Shown: positions 44,122 through 53,497 of the stretch, piece after piece
Layout: each line of letters begins with the position of its first letter
How positions within the stretch are numbered: position 1 is the stretch's first letter
The notes under the pieces: model-generated
What the model was told of the DNA's origin: nothing
Databases searched by the model: none
The model's input: only the letters and a program-made list of their open reading frames with translations
Made by a program: the position numbers and the translations under genes
Source of the DNA: Streptomyces sp. ERV7
Lineage (GTDB): Bacteria; Actinomycetota; Actinomycetes; Streptomycetales; Streptomycetaceae
DNA length: 64,000 nt
Reading direction: 5' to 3'
NCBI RefSeq assembly: GCF_001653515.1
Contig: NZ_LYOY01000001.1
Coordinates: 1-64,000, forward strand

Positions 44122-44228
44122 CAGGTGCCCATGTCCGGTGTCCGCCCGTCTGGTGGTGGAAGGCGATTCCTTGCACTATGCCCTGAAGCGGCAGACCCTG
44201 GAAGCATCCAGTCTTGGTGGTGAGCCAG

Positions 44229-44747
44229 ATGAGTTCCGGCACACGTGTTCGGCCCGCGGCCTGGGCGGCCGCAGCGGTGCTCGTGCTGTTCCCGGCCGCC
44301 ACGGCGTGCTCGGACAGCGACGGCGGCCCGGAGAAGTCCCCCTCGCCCACCGCGACCGCGCCGGCCAACTCCCCGGCGGCCGACCAGCCGGCCGATCCGG
44401 CCGCGGCCAGGGCGCGGATCGAGAAGAGCTGGACGACGTTCTTCGACCCCAAGGCGTCCACCGACGCCAAGGTGAAGGTGCTGGAGAACGGCGAGGCGCT
44501 GCGGCCGCTGCTCGCCGCGTTCGGCGGCGACAAGAACGCCGCGCAGTCCTCCGCCAAGGTCACCGACGTCACCTTCAACTCGCCCACCCAGGCCGCCGTC
44601 ACCTATGACCTGCTGGTCGGCGGCAACCCGGCGCTGCCCGGCGCCAAGGGCACCGCGGTGCTCCAGGACCAGACGTGGAAGGTCTCGGTGAAGACCCTCT
44701 GCGCCCTCGTCCGGCTGAGCGGCGATGCGGCCGCGCCGGGCTGCTGA
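44229..44747 (+). CDS. Lipoprotein
   Basis: A 172-residue lipoprotein with signal AAWAAAAVLVLFPAATAC (lipobox ATAC) and a Ser/Pro/Ala linker. A globular domain follows with RIEKSWTTFFDPKASTDAKV and GTAVLQDQTWKVSVKTLCAL, the low-molecular-weight antigen MTB12-like pattern. Two Cys at the C-terminus may pair. Start could be ATG 44229 or GTG 44220. Its end overlaps the next gene by 23 bases. Confidence 0.8.
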   Translation: MSSGTRVRPAAWAAAAVLVLFPAATACSDSDGGPEKSPSPTATAPANSPAADQPADPAAARARIEKSWTTFFDPKASTDAKVKVLENGEALRPLLAAFGGDKNAAQSSAKVTDVTFNSPTQAAVTYDLLVGGNPALPGAKGTAVLQDQTWKVSVKTLCALVRLSGDAAAPGC

Positions 44748-45996
44748 AGGCCTGCTGCTGACGGCGCTGCTCCTGCTGGGCGCCGGCTGCGGCAGCCGGC
44801 TGCCCGAGCGGGACTTCGAGGGCGGGCCGACCGCTGAGGCGGCCGAGCCGGTCCGGGTCGGCGTCATCACCAGCGAGACCAGCCCGGTCGGCGGCGCCGC
44901 GTTCACCGGGCCGCGCGACGGCGCCCGCGCCTACTTCGACGCGCTCAACGCCCGCGGCGGACTCGACGGGCGCAAGGTGGAGGTGCTCACCTGCGACGAC
45001 GGGGGCAGCGGGGTGGGCAACACCGAGTGCGTCCACCGCCTGGTGGCGGAGAAGAAGGTGTTCGCGCTGGTCGCGACCACCGCGCTCGACTACGCGGGCG
45101 CCCCCGAGGTCTCCGCCGCGGGCGTCCCCGACATCGGCGGCCAGCCCATCGGCGCGGCCTACGACACCTATCCGCACCTGTACGGGATCTACGGCAGCGC
45201 CGCCCCGCGCCGGGGCACCCCCGGCTGGGACGGCAGCCTCTACGGAGGCACCGAGGTCTACCGCTACTTCAAGCGCGAACAGGGCGCCCGCACGGCCGCC
45301 GTCGTCTCCTACAACCAGGCCGCGTCCGCCGCGTACGCCCGCCTGGTGACCGCAGGCCTCAAGGCCGAGGGGTACGACGTGGTCGGCGAGCAGGTCGACT
45401 TCGTGCTGCCGAACTTCCGCGCGGTCGCCGCCGATCTGAAGGCCCGGGGCGCCGACCTCGTCTTCGACGCGCTGGACACCCACGGCAATGTGCAGCTGTG
45501 CGAGGCGATGGACGCGCTCGGGGCGAAGGTCACCGCCAAGGTCACCAATGTGCAGAACTGGAACTCGGCGGTGCCCGAGGACTACCGGGACGCCCCGCGC
45601 TGCCGCAACGCCCTGTGGGTGACCGGCTCTTCGCGCAACTACGAGGAGAAGGACCGGCCGGAGGTACGGGCGTTCCGGGCGGCGATGAAGGGCGAGCCGC
45701 TCTCGCAGTGGCAGCTGGAGGGGTGGGCGGCGGCGATGTGGTTCACCGACGCCGCCCGCTCCTGCCCGGCGGCGAAGCTCACGCGCGCGTGCGTGGAGGG
45801 CTTCGTGAACCGGACCGAGCCGTACACCGCGCACGGGCTGCTGCTCCCGGTCTCGTACGAGCAGTCGGCCCGGCCGCCGAAGGAGCGCCGCACCTGTCTG
45901 TCGGTGGCGCGCTGGCAGGACGGCAGGGGGTGGGTGACCCAGGGCGACATGAACGCCACCTGCTTCACCGTGCCCCAGCTCGCCTACCGGCCCTGA
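44725..45996 (+). CDS. Periplasmic-binding-type lipoprotein, branched-chain amino acid SBP family
   Basis: A 423-residue protein with lipobox LGAGC (about residue 22) and a type 1 periplasmic-binding fold ([60 protein letters not shown]). No permease or ATPase genes are adjacent. It may work as a sensor or orphan binding protein, together with the coupled lipoprotein and the nearby kinase. ATG 44725 lies inside the preceding gene. Its stop overlaps the convergent ctaD by 13 bases. Confidence 0.85.
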   Translation: MRPRRAAEGLLLTALLLLGAGCGSRLPERDFEGGPTAEAAEPVRVGVITSETSPVGGAAFTGPRDGARAYFDALNARGGLDGRKVEVLTCDDGGSGVGNTECVHRLVAEKKVFALVATTALDYAGAPEVSAAGVPDIGGQPIGAAYDTYPHLYGIYGSAAPRRGTPGWDGSLYGGTEVYRYFKREQGARTAAVVSYNQAASAAYARLVTAGLKAEGYDVVGEQVDFVLPNFRAVAADLKARGADLVFDALDTHGNVQLCEAMDALGAKVTAKVTNVQNWNSAVPEDYRDAPRCRNALWVTGSSRNYEEKDRPEVRAFRAAMKGEPLSQWQLEGWAAAMWFTDAARSCPAAKLTRACVEGFVNRTEPYTAHGLLLPVSYEQSARPPKERRTCLSVARWQDGRGWVTQGDMNATCFTVPQLAYRP

Positions 45997-47690
45997 GCGT
46001 CCTGCGCCTGCTCCGTCTCCTTGGGCCGGTCCGGCACCAGGTCGTCGCGGAACGGCGCGAACTCGGGGTGGTGCAGGTCGAAGGCGGGCGACTCGGTGCG
46101 GATGCGGGGGATGGTCACGAAGTTGTGGCGCGGCGGCGGGCAGGAGGTCGCCCATTCGAGGGAGCGCCCGAACCCCCAGGGGTCGTCGACGTCCACCTTC
46201 GTCCCGTACTTCGCCGTCTTCCAGACGTTGTAGAGGAACGGGAGCGTCGACATGCCGAGGAGGAAGGCGCCGATGGAGGACACCGTGTTGAGCGCGGTGA
46301 AGCCGTCGGCGGCCAGATAGTCGGCGTAGCGGCGGGGCATGCCCTCGGCGCCCAGCCAGTGCTGGACCAGGAAGGTGGTGTGGAAGCCGACGAAGAGCGT
46401 CCAGAAGTGGATCTTCCCCAGCCGTTCGTCGAGCATCTTTCCGGTGAACTTGGGCCACCAGAAGTAGAAGCCGCCGAACGTGGCGAAGACGACCGTGCCG
46501 AAGACGACGTAGTGGAAGTGGGCCACCACGAAGTACGAGTCGGTGACGTGGAAGTCGAGCGGCGGCGAGGCCAGGATGACCCCGGTGAGTCCGCCGAACA
46601 GAAAGCTGATGAGGAAGCCCACGGCCCAGAGCATCGGTGTCTCGAAGCTGAGCGAGCCGCGCAGCATCGTGCCCGTCCAGTTGAAGAACTTCACCCCGGT
46701 CGGCACCGCGATCAGGAACGACATGAAGGAGAAGAACGGCAGCAGCACCGCGCCGGTGGCGAACATGTGGTGCGCCCACACCACGATCGACAGTCCGGTG
46801 ATGCACATGGTGGCGCCGACCAGCGTGGTGTAGCCGAAGATCGGCTTGCGTGCGAAGACCGGGATGATCTCGGTGATGATCCCGAAGAACGGCAGCGCGA
46901 TGATGTAGACCTCGGGATGGCCGAAGAACCAGAAGAGGTGCTGCCACAGCAGCGCGCCTCCCCACTGTGGTTCGAAGACCACCGATCCGAACCTGCGGTC
47001 CGCCTCCAGGACCAGCAGCGCCGCCGCGAGCACCGGGAAGGCGAGCAGCACCAGGATCGAGGTGAACAGGACGTTCCAGGTGAAGATGGGCATCCGGAAC
47101 ATCGTCATCCCCGGCGCGCGCATCCCGATGATGGTGGTCAGGAAGTTCACCGCGCCCAGGATCGTCCCGAACCCGGAGAGCGCGAGCCCCATGATCCACA
47201 GGTCGGCGCCGATGCCGGGGGAGCGGGTCGCGGAGTTGAGCGGCGCGTAGGCGAACCAGCCGAAGGCGGCGGGGCCCCCGGGCACCAGGAACGAGCCGAG
47301 GACGATGAGCCCGCCGAACAGGAACAGCCAGTACGCCAGCATGTTGAGCCGGGGGAACGCCACGTCGGGGGCGCCGATCTGGAGCGGCATGATCTCGTTG
47401 GCGAAGCCCGCGAAGGTGGGGGTGGCGAAGAGCAGCAGCATGATCGTGCCGTGCATGGTGAACATCTGGTTGAAGTCGTTGTTCGACATGATCTGCAGGC
47501 CCGGGCGGGCCAGCTCGGCCCGCATGAACATGGCCATCAGCCCGGCGATCAGGAAGAAGCCGAACGACGTGACCAGGTAGAGGTGCCCGATCTTCTTGTG
47601 GTCCGTGGTGGTCAGCCAGTCCACGATCACCCGGCCCGACGGCCGGGCCTCGTGTGGTCCCGCCTCCGCGGTCGCCGTCTCCGTACCCAT
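45984..47690 (-). CDS. ctaD: Cytochrome c oxidase subunit I
   Basis: A 568-residue heme-copper oxidase subunit with 12 helices. The heme and copper ligands are present: MHGT (His near residue 80), [14 protein letters not shown] (His-Tyr cross-link pair), AHHMFATG, and HFHYVV. The glutamate-bearing FGHPE motif indicates an A-type aa3 enzyme. It catalyses O2 reduction and proton pumping in the cytoplasmic membrane. No ctaC, ctaE or qcr genes adjoin, so it is probably a second, stand-alone copy. ATG 47688-47690 follows GGGGGC. Confidence 0.93.
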   Translation of the reverse strand: MGTETATAEAGPHEARPSGRVIVDWLTTTDHKKIGHLYLVTSFGFFLIAGLMAMFMRAELARPGLQIMSNNDFNQMFTMHGTIMLLLFATPTFAGFANEIMPLQIGAPDVAFPRLNMLAYWLFLFGGLIVLGSFLVPGGPAAFGWFAYAPLNSATRSPGIGADLWIMGLALSGFGTILGAVNFLTTIIGMRAPGMTMFRMPIFTWNVLFTSILVLLAFPVLAAALLVLEADRRFGSVVFEPQWGGALLWQHLFWFFGHPEVYIIALPFFGIITEIIPVFARKPIFGYTTLVGATMCITGLSIVVWAHHMFATGAVLLPFFSFMSFLIAVPTGVKFFNWTGTMLRGSLSFETPMLWAVGFLISFLFGGLTGVILASPPLDFHVTDSYFVVAHFHYVVFGTVVFATFGGFYFWWPKFTGKMLDERLGKIHFWTLFVGFHTTFLVQHWLGAEGMPRRYADYLAADGFTALNTVSSIGAFLLGMSTLPFLYNVWKTAKYGTKVDVDDPWGFGRSLEWATSCPPPRHNFVTIPRIRTESPAFDLHHPEFAPFRDDLVPDRPKETEQAQDAQGR

Positions 47691-47702
47691 CGCCGCCCCC
47701 AC

Positions 47703-48153
47703 TCAGGTGTCAGGCATCAGGCCGGTAGCCATGATGCTCGCGCTGGTACCCGGTCCGACAGGGTGCGTACCTGACCGGGATAGGCGCATACGAGCCAACG
47801 CGCCGGACGCAGCCGACGGCGAAGGGGATCCCCGTTCGGTGCGGATCGTGTAAGGATGCCGTGAATTCCCTATGGCTCGTCAATTTCCCACGCGGAGGGC
47901 GGGGACGGAAATTAGTGCGGGTGTTTCCGGAGTGCTCCCGAGGGAATTCCGTAATGGGTCCGAACGGCCCGTCGGGGGCTGTGTGATTTCCGGGCGGCCC
48001 GACCGGAACTCCCCGTACGAGTGACCAAGTTCGAGGTAAACCCCACCCATGATCCTGTGACACAAGTGTGACCGGCGGGGGACGTGATGCGGACAGCGGC
48101 AGGGCAGGGGCCCCGGCTTCCGCCCCCGTCCCTGGCCGCCTACGGTGGCTGGT
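47703..48153. other. Long intergenic region before the I78 inhibitor gene
   Basis: About 450 bp without a credible gene. It includes AT-richer stretches around 47830-48060 that probably carry the divergent promoters of ctaD and the I78 gene. TGTGACACAAGTGTGAC at 48056-48072 contains two direct TGTGAC words, a possible regulator site. Confidence 0.4.
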
Positions 48154-48369
48154 ATGGCACCCATACCGACCCCCTCCGTACAGCCCGACGACTCCCCCGA
48201 GGCCTATGTGGGCCTGGCCGGCGAGGCCGCCGAGCGGCTGGCCCGCGCGCATGGCTGGACCACCGTCAGATCGCTCGCCCCCGGCTCGATCATCACCATG
48301 GAGTACCTGGAAGGGCGGCTGAACTTCGAGGTGGCCGACGGCACGGTCATCCGCTGCTGGCGCGGCTGA
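48154..48369 (+). CDS. I78-family peptidase inhibitor
   Basis: A 71-residue protein (SVQPDDSPEAYVGLAGEAAE, then RSLAPGSIITMEYLEGRLNF and VADGTVIRCWRG). The RLNFxVxxxxxIxxxxxG ending matches potato-inhibitor-like I78 proteins, which block serine proteases by a substrate-like loop. No signal peptide, so it may act inside the cell. ATG 48154, or GTG three codons upstream. Confidence 0.85.
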   Translation: MAPIPTPSVQPDDSPEAYVGLAGEAAERLARAHGWTTVRSLAPGSIITMEYLEGRLNFEVADGTVIRCWRG

Positions 48370-48390
48370 CTCGCGCTTCCTTACGGATGA

Positions 48391-48430
48391 CGAAGGCCCC
48401 GGTGCTCCGAGCGGAGCGCCGGGGCCTTCG
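48391..48430. terminator. Strong hairpin terminator
   Basis: CGAAGGCCCCGG pairs with CCGGGGCCTTCG around an inner GCTCC-GAGC-GGAGC hairpin. It lies 21 bases after the I78 stop and at the expected end of the convergent HEAT-repeat gene. Confidence 0.85.
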
Positions 48431-51014
48431 CCCTGCGGGGGTGGTGGTGCGTACTGTTCCCCGCTGTTCGAGCCCTCCCCACCCAGAACCCCCAGTGTGC
48501 GGGCCGCCTCCTTGCGGGAACCAATGGGTGATGTCGGGGAGTTGAGAAGGGGAGTGAGCAGCGCGACCACGTCACCGTCCGGCTCCTCGGCCAGGAGGCG
48601 GCGCAGGGAGGCGACGGCCGCGCGGCCGCGCACGCCGCCCGTTCCGGCGTGCCGCAGCAACGTGGCCAGGAGCTCCGGTGTGGCCGGGCCGGTCTCGCCG
48701 AGGGCGGTGAGGGCGGCGGCCGCGACCGGTTGAGGTGCGTGTTCGGCTAGGGGGTGGAGGTGGGCGGGCGAGCGGAGGTGGGCCGCCGCGTCGGCGCGGA
48801 CGCGCATCGGCGCCCGTGCGTCGGTGGCGGCCGCCGCCAGCGCCTCGTACCACTCCTCGCGCTCCTTCGGCCGCCAGCGTCCGGTGGCTCCGGCTCTCGG
48901 CCGGAGCACCCATGCCCCGGCCCGGGGTCGAACCCTGCCGCGCAGCCCCCGCCCCTCATCCGCACCCTCGCCCGCAGCCGCGAGGACGGGTGCGAGCAGA
49001 TCGGTACGGCGTTCGGTAGTCGTCGTCAGCACCTCGGGGACGGCGGCGAACGACGGGTCCGCCGCGATCAGTTGGGCACAGCGTTCCTCCCTGGCCTCGG
49101 CCGGAGTGACCCACACGGCGGCGGCGCGGGCGGCGGCCCGGGGGTCGTCGTCAGTGAGCGCGGTCCGGCGCATCAGGGCGTCGGCGTCGGGCAGTTCGGT
49201 GAGATGCGACGCGAGCAGCTCGGCCAGAGCGATCCGCAGAGCGGGGTCTTCGAGCGCCCGACCGGCCGAGTCCAACCGCTCACCCCAGCCGGACAGATCA
49301 GACGATCCGGATCGATCAGACCGACCAGACCGATCAGCCCGACCAAACCGATCAGCCCGATCAGCCGTGCCGGACGACACCCACCCCGCCGCCCAAATGC
49401 ACCGCGCCGTCGCCAGATCGACCCGCAGTGGACGGTACGGGCCACGGTGACGTGGATCGGTCACGACCTGGCAGAGGAGCTGGGCGGCGGTCGCCGCGCG
49501 CCCCCGATTCCCGCGCGCGCCGGCGCTCTCCGCCGTGCGGCGCAGCAGCAGCGCGGCCGCGGCGAGCGTCTCCGCCGTGGAGTCCCGGGACTGGACGGTC
49601 GTGAGTGTGGCGTCCCGGAGGACCTGTTCGGGTAGGGCGGCCAGCAGTGGTACCGCGGTTCCCGCCAGTTGCTGCAGTGCGTAGCGCCGCACCTCTTCCT
49701 GGTCGTGCCAGGCGCGTTCGCAGCTCAGCGCGATACGGGCGAACTCGTCGGGGTCTCCCTCAAGTTCGGCGCAGGCCAGCAACGCGGGCCAGGCGAACAT
49801 CCGGTGGTGGATCCGGTGCTGGGAGGCCTGTTCTCGCAGGATCGGTTCGGCGTCGGTGAGAGGCAGACCGACGGCCACGGCGATGAGATGTACCGGGCGT
49901 CGTTTCCAGCGCTCCAGCCGTGCGTCGCTGAACTCGGCACGGTCGGCGGGTTCGAGCGCGCGAGGGCGGCGAGGGGGACTCGGCGTCCCTTGTCGCCGCC
50001 TGCCCGTTCGACGACGAGCCGCCGCCGTTCTGCCGGAGGCAGCAGTGCGAGCAGGGGGTCGGCCGCCACCTTCTGTCGTCCCGGCGCCCGCAGATGGCCG
50101 TCCACGGCGCGGCAACGGGTGGCCAGTTCGACGAGCTCGGGCTCGGGCAGGGCACGGAGCGCGGCGACGGTCGCCGGGCCCAAGGGGCCTGCCGGTACGG
50201 TCAGTTCGAAGGGTTCGGCCTCCTCCCCTCTCAGGAAGGGCGGGATGGGGCGGAGGTCTCGCAGGACGTCGAGGAGTTCGGCGGGGCGTCGCAGGAGAGC
50301 GACGGCCGCGCGTTCCCCGATGATCCGGGGCGCGTCGCGCAGCAGCGACAGGCCCGCCGCCGGGTCGCGTTCCGCGACGACGGTGGCGAGGAACCTCCTG
50401 CCCTGCGCATAGCGATGCGCGTAGGGGCCGTCGGCCCGTTCGCCGTACTCCCTTGTCAGCAGGGCCGCGACGGCGGCGGGCGCGGTGCGGGCGAGGGCGG
50501 ACAGCACCCCTGGCGGGACTTCGGTCCGAGGCAGCCAGTGGTCGACCGTCCCGGGTGAGCAGGCGATGAGCAGCCGGGCCGCATCCTGGGCGCCATGGTG
50601 TTCGTACACCTCGGGGAGGAGCCGGTCGGCGAGGCTGTGGCGGCGACTGAGCCGCAGTACGCGGTACGCGGAGTGGCGCACCGCACGGATGTCGCTCAAC
50701 ACGAGGGCGGCGAGGGGTTCTTCCGGTACCGGCAGCCGGATGGCCGCGGCGAGCGCCCGGCGGCGCAGCGCGGGGTCTTCGAGCGCTGCGGCCACCGCGC
50801 CGAGGTCGCGTCGGGCGACGGCGAGGAAGAGTCCGGTGTGCCGTTCGTCCTGGTCACCGGCGTCGAGTGCGCGGTGCAGGGTGGCGTATGCGTCCGGGGC
50901 GAGCGTGCGCGCGTATCGCGCGAGGGCGGGCATCCGGGCCGGGAACGGCAGGGAGTCGAAGTGGGTGCTGATCCACTCGGGGGTCAGCGGCTGGGGCGGA
51001 GTGGAATGGGCCAT
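48431..51014 (-). pseudogene. HEAT-repeat protein, frameshifted
   Basis: One coding unit of roughly 860 residues split between two frames. Frame A, from ATG 51012-51014, carries helical repeats ([40 protein letters not shown]) down to PLAALAR near 49963. The sequence then continues sensibly only in the next frame (ALEPADRAEFSDARLERWKR) through more HEAT-like repeats to LLTPLLNSPTSPIGSRKEAA. The slip lies in a GCGCGC run at about 49953-49963. No stop precedes the terminator at 48391-48430; the frame stays open to 47710, so a second lesion near the 3' end is likely. The exact end is unknown. Probably a scaffold protein. Confidence 0.65.
49291..49366. repeat. Degenerate CCGATCAG repeat tract inside the HEAT gene
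   Basis: About nine imperfect copies of a GATCAG/CCGATCAG-like word. They encode the low-complexity stretch RADRFGRADRSGRSDRSGSS in the HEAT protein. Likely generated by slippage. Confidence 0.6.
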
Positions 51015-51181
51015 CAGCGATCACCGTGGGATCGTGAGGCCTCCTTTCGGATCATCATGCGTACGATCCTGGCAGCCTTTCGCTCCCTGGGCAATGCGGT
51101 TTCGGGCGGCGGGCCGAGAGCCCGGGTGCGGCGGCGACGCCACCGTTCCGGGCTTCCGCGAGCACGGCGTCGCTACGGACG

Positions 51182-51235
51182 CGGATCAAGCCGATCAAGC
51201 GGAACTACCGGAACTACCGGAATTAGCGGATCAAC
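51182..51235. repeat. Six tandem 9-bp repeats
   Basis: Consecutive 9-mers: CGGATCAAG, CCGATCAAG, CGGAACTAC (twice), CGGAATTAG, CGGATCAAC. They lie between the divergent HEAT and TrmO-like genes, 27 bp before the latter's start. Possible protein-binding array or slippage DNA. Confidence 0.65.
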
Positions 51236-51261
51236 AAGACTCAGGTACGGGAGGAACGCAC

Positions 51262-51789
51262 ATGGCGGACGGTGGAGCCGACAGGCGCGGCGCGGATGTG
51301 GTGTGCCGGGCGGTGGGGCGTGTGGTCGGCGGGCGGGCCGAGGTGGCCGACGACCACTGGGGCGGTGAGTCGGCGGTGATCCGGCTCGACGCCGAACAGT
51401 TCGGCCCCGAGGCGCTGTTCGGTCTGACGGACTTCTCTCATCTGGAGGTCGTGTACCACTTCGACCGGGTGGCGCCCGAGAAGATCGAGTCGGGCGCACG
51501 CCGTCCGCGCGGAAACCCCGACTGGCCGCTGGTCGGGATCTTCGCCCAGCGCGGCAAGAACCGCCCGAACCGGCTCGGTGTCTCGCGCTGCCGTGTGGTG
51601 AGGGTGGACGGGCTGGATGTGCACGTCACCGGCCTGGACGCGGTGGACGGCACTCCGGTGCTGGACATCAAGCCGTACATGGCGGAGTTCGGCCCACGGG
51701 GCGAGACGGTTCAGCCGGAGTGGTCCACGGAGCTGATGCGGGACTACTACGCGGGCGAGCCGGGGCCCGGGCGCGGCCTCGACGGCTGA
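51262..51789 (+). CDS. TsaA/TrmO-type tRNA methyltransferase-like protein
   Basis: A 175-residue TrmO-fold protein: GRVVGGRAEVADDHWGGESA, FGLTDFSHLEVVYHFDRVAP, GIFAQRGKNRPNRLGVSRCR (the conserved RxxxRPNxlG motif) and LDAVDGTPVLDIKPYMAEFG. TrmO proteins methylate N6 of t6A37 in tRNA using SAM. ATG 51262 behind GGGAGGA. The 9-bp repeats precede it. Confidence 0.88.
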   Translation: MADGGADRRGADVVCRAVGRVVGGRAEVADDHWGGESAVIRLDAEQFGPEALFGLTDFSHLEVVYHFDRVAPEKIESGARRPRGNPDWPLVGIFAQRGKNRPNRLGVSRCRVVRVDGLDVHVTGLDAVDGTPVLDIKPYMAEFGPRGETVQPEWSTELMRDYYAGEPGPGRGLDG

Positions 51790-51814
51790 GGGGCGGCCGG
51801 GCCGGGGGCCGCGG

Positions 51815-51994
51815 TCAGCGCAGTTCCTTGCGGGTGATGTGGCGCAGCCGGCGGCGCTGGCTGCGGTCCAGCATCAGATAGGCGACGACGGGCAGCCCTA
51901 TCAGCACCAGCAGCGCCGGCAGGAATCCGATCAGCGGGATCAGGATGAGTCCCACCACCACTCCACCGGCGGCGATCATCGCGCGCTTCGACAT
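51815..51994 (-). CDS. Small membrane protein (59 residues)
   Basis: MSKRAMIAAGGVVVGLILIP begins a protein with two closely spaced hydrophobic helices, followed by a strongly basic tail (DRSQRRRLRHITRKELR). ATG 51992-51994 has GAAGGAGG eight bases upstream, one of the better ribosome sites here. Codon bias is good. Function unknown; such proteins are common in Streptomyces. It is convergent with the TrmO-like gene. Confidence 0.75.
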   Translation of the reverse strand: MSKRAMIAAGGVVVGLILIPLIGFLPALLVLIGLPVVAYLMLDRSQRRRLRHITRKELR

Positions 51995-52136
51995 GTCCGT
52001 CGCCTCCTTCGCGGCCGCTGCTGCCGCCGCTCTCTGTCCAGGGAACGCGTGGCCGCGCCCTCCGGTTCCCGGCCCGGTGTCCGATTCCGCGCGGCACCCG
52101 ACCGTCTGCTTCCACTATGCGGCAACCGAGCGGCTC

Positions 52137-53201
52137 CTATGCGGCGGCGCCCCGCCGCAGCGGCGCTCCGACCGCGTGCATGTGCCCCAGAGCCTGCCGG
52201 TAGGAGTCGATCAGGGAGGTCTCGGCGTACGGGATGCCGACGGTCCGGCAGTGGGCGCGGACCAGCGGCTGGACGAGCCGCAGATGGGGCCGGGGCAGGT
52301 TCGGGAAGAGATGGTGCTCGATCTGGTAGTTCAGTCCGCCCAGGAACCAGTCGGTGAGCGGTCCGCCGCGTACGTTGCGCGAGGTCAGGACCTGGCGGCG
52401 CAGATGGCCCCAGTCGTCGTCGGCGTCGGGCATCTCCATGCCCTTGTGGTTGGGGGCGAAGGTCATGCCCAGGTGGAGCCCGAAGAGGGCGTGGTGCAGC
52501 AGCGCGAAGACCAGTGCCCTGCCCGGCGAGAGCACGCTCAGCAGGAGCCCCGTGTAGGCGGCGAGGTGCACCAGGAGAAGCGTGCCCTCCACGGCCCGTT
52601 CCCGCCGGGGCTGCCTGCGCAGGTCCTGGAATCCGTACACCTTCAGGGCGATGCCTTCGAGGAGCAGCATCGGGAAGAACAGCCGGGCCTGGTTGCGGGT
52701 GAGCCAGCGCGCGAAGCCCTCGCGCCGCTCGGCCTGCTTCTCGGTCCACACGAGCGCGCCGACGCCGACGTCCGGGTCCTTGTCGACGTGGTTGGGGTTG
52801 GCGTGGTGGCGGTTGTGCTTGTCGTTCCACCAGGCGTAGCTCATGCCGAGCAGCAGATTGCTGTGGAGCAGGCCGATGGTCCGGCCCGCGCGGCGGCCGC
52901 GGGTTATCTGGGCATGGCCCGCGTCGTGGCCGAAGAACGCGGTCCGGGCCCAGAACACCCCGAGCGGCACGGCGTACAGGAGGGTCCACCAGGTGTCGCC
53001 GGTGAGGACCATCGCGGTCAGGGTCGCGGTGAGCGCGAGCAGGTTGACGGCGATGCCCCTCGCGTACCAGCCGGTGCGCCGCTCCAGCAGGCCCTGCCCC
53101 TTCACCGCCTTGAGGAGGGGCGCGAATTCGCTGCCCCGTCCGGTGGGGCGCGGTGGCGCGAGCACGCTGGTGGTCTCGGCGTTCGCAATGGCCTGGGACA
53201 T
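52137..53201 (-). CDS. Acyl desaturase (membrane fatty acid desaturase)
   Basis: A 354-residue di-iron membrane desaturase. The three histidine boxes are intact: HDAGH (about residue 92), HNRHH (about 129), and QIEHH (about 297). The QxxHH third box is typical of front-end/acyl-CoA desaturases. Hydrophobic segments NLLALTATLTAMVLTG and LLLVHLAAYTGLLLSVL flank them. It introduces a double bond into membrane lipid acyl chains using O2. ATG 53199-53201. It is divergent from the SNF2 gene, with a hairpin-bearing region between. Confidence 0.92.
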   Translation of the reverse strand: MSQAIANAETTSVLAPPRPTGRGSEFAPLLKAVKGQGLLERRTGWYARGIAVNLLALTATLTAMVLTGDTWWTLLYAVPLGVFWARTAFFGHDAGHAQITRGRRAGRTIGLLHSNLLLGMSYAWWNDKHNRHHANPNHVDKDPDVGVGALVWTEKQAERREGFARWLTRNQARLFFPMLLLEGIALKVYGFQDLRRQPRRERAVEGTLLLVHLAAYTGLLLSVLSPGRALVFALLHHALFGLHLGMTFAPNHKGMEMPDADDDWGHLRRQVLTSRNVRGGPLTDWFLGGLNYQIEHHLFPNLPRPHLRLVQPLVRAHCRTVGIPYAETSLIDSYRQALGHMHAVGAPLRRGAAA

Positions 53202-53329
53202 GGTCGGTCTCCGGTCGCTGGTTCCCCGCAGTCACCTGCGCTGACCTCATAGAACGTAGGAATTCGGGGGCCTTCGCCACCATGGCGCCACCACCCGGAC
53301 CGGGCGGGGGCCTGTCCCGGGGCCATGGT

Positions 53330-53370
53330 GGTGCTGATGCCACCCCGGTCGGCGGGGTGGCATCAGCACC
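53330..53370. promoter_or_regulatory. 17-bp-arm hairpin in a divergent promoter region
   Basis: GGTGCTGATGCCACCCC pairs perfectly with its complement around a GGTCGGC loop. It sits between the divergent desaturase and SNF2 genes, so it does not end a gene. It could be an attenuator in the SNF2 leader or an operator. Nothing else is evident in 53202-53497 beyond AT-richer promoter-like DNA. Confidence 0.6.
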
Positions 53371-53497
53371 CGCATAGGAGTGATCCAGATCACGGCGCGT
53401 ATCCGTCCGTCGAGAGCCCGGCCGGTGTACCCTCGGCGATTCCGGAACCTCAGTAGTCAAGTTTGAGGAATGTGTCATCGCCGTACACAGGCTTCCC

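Noticed and set aside
48056..48072. Crp-like site upstream of the I78 gene
   Set aside because: The two TGTGAC words are direct rather than inverted, so it does not match a Crp palindrome.
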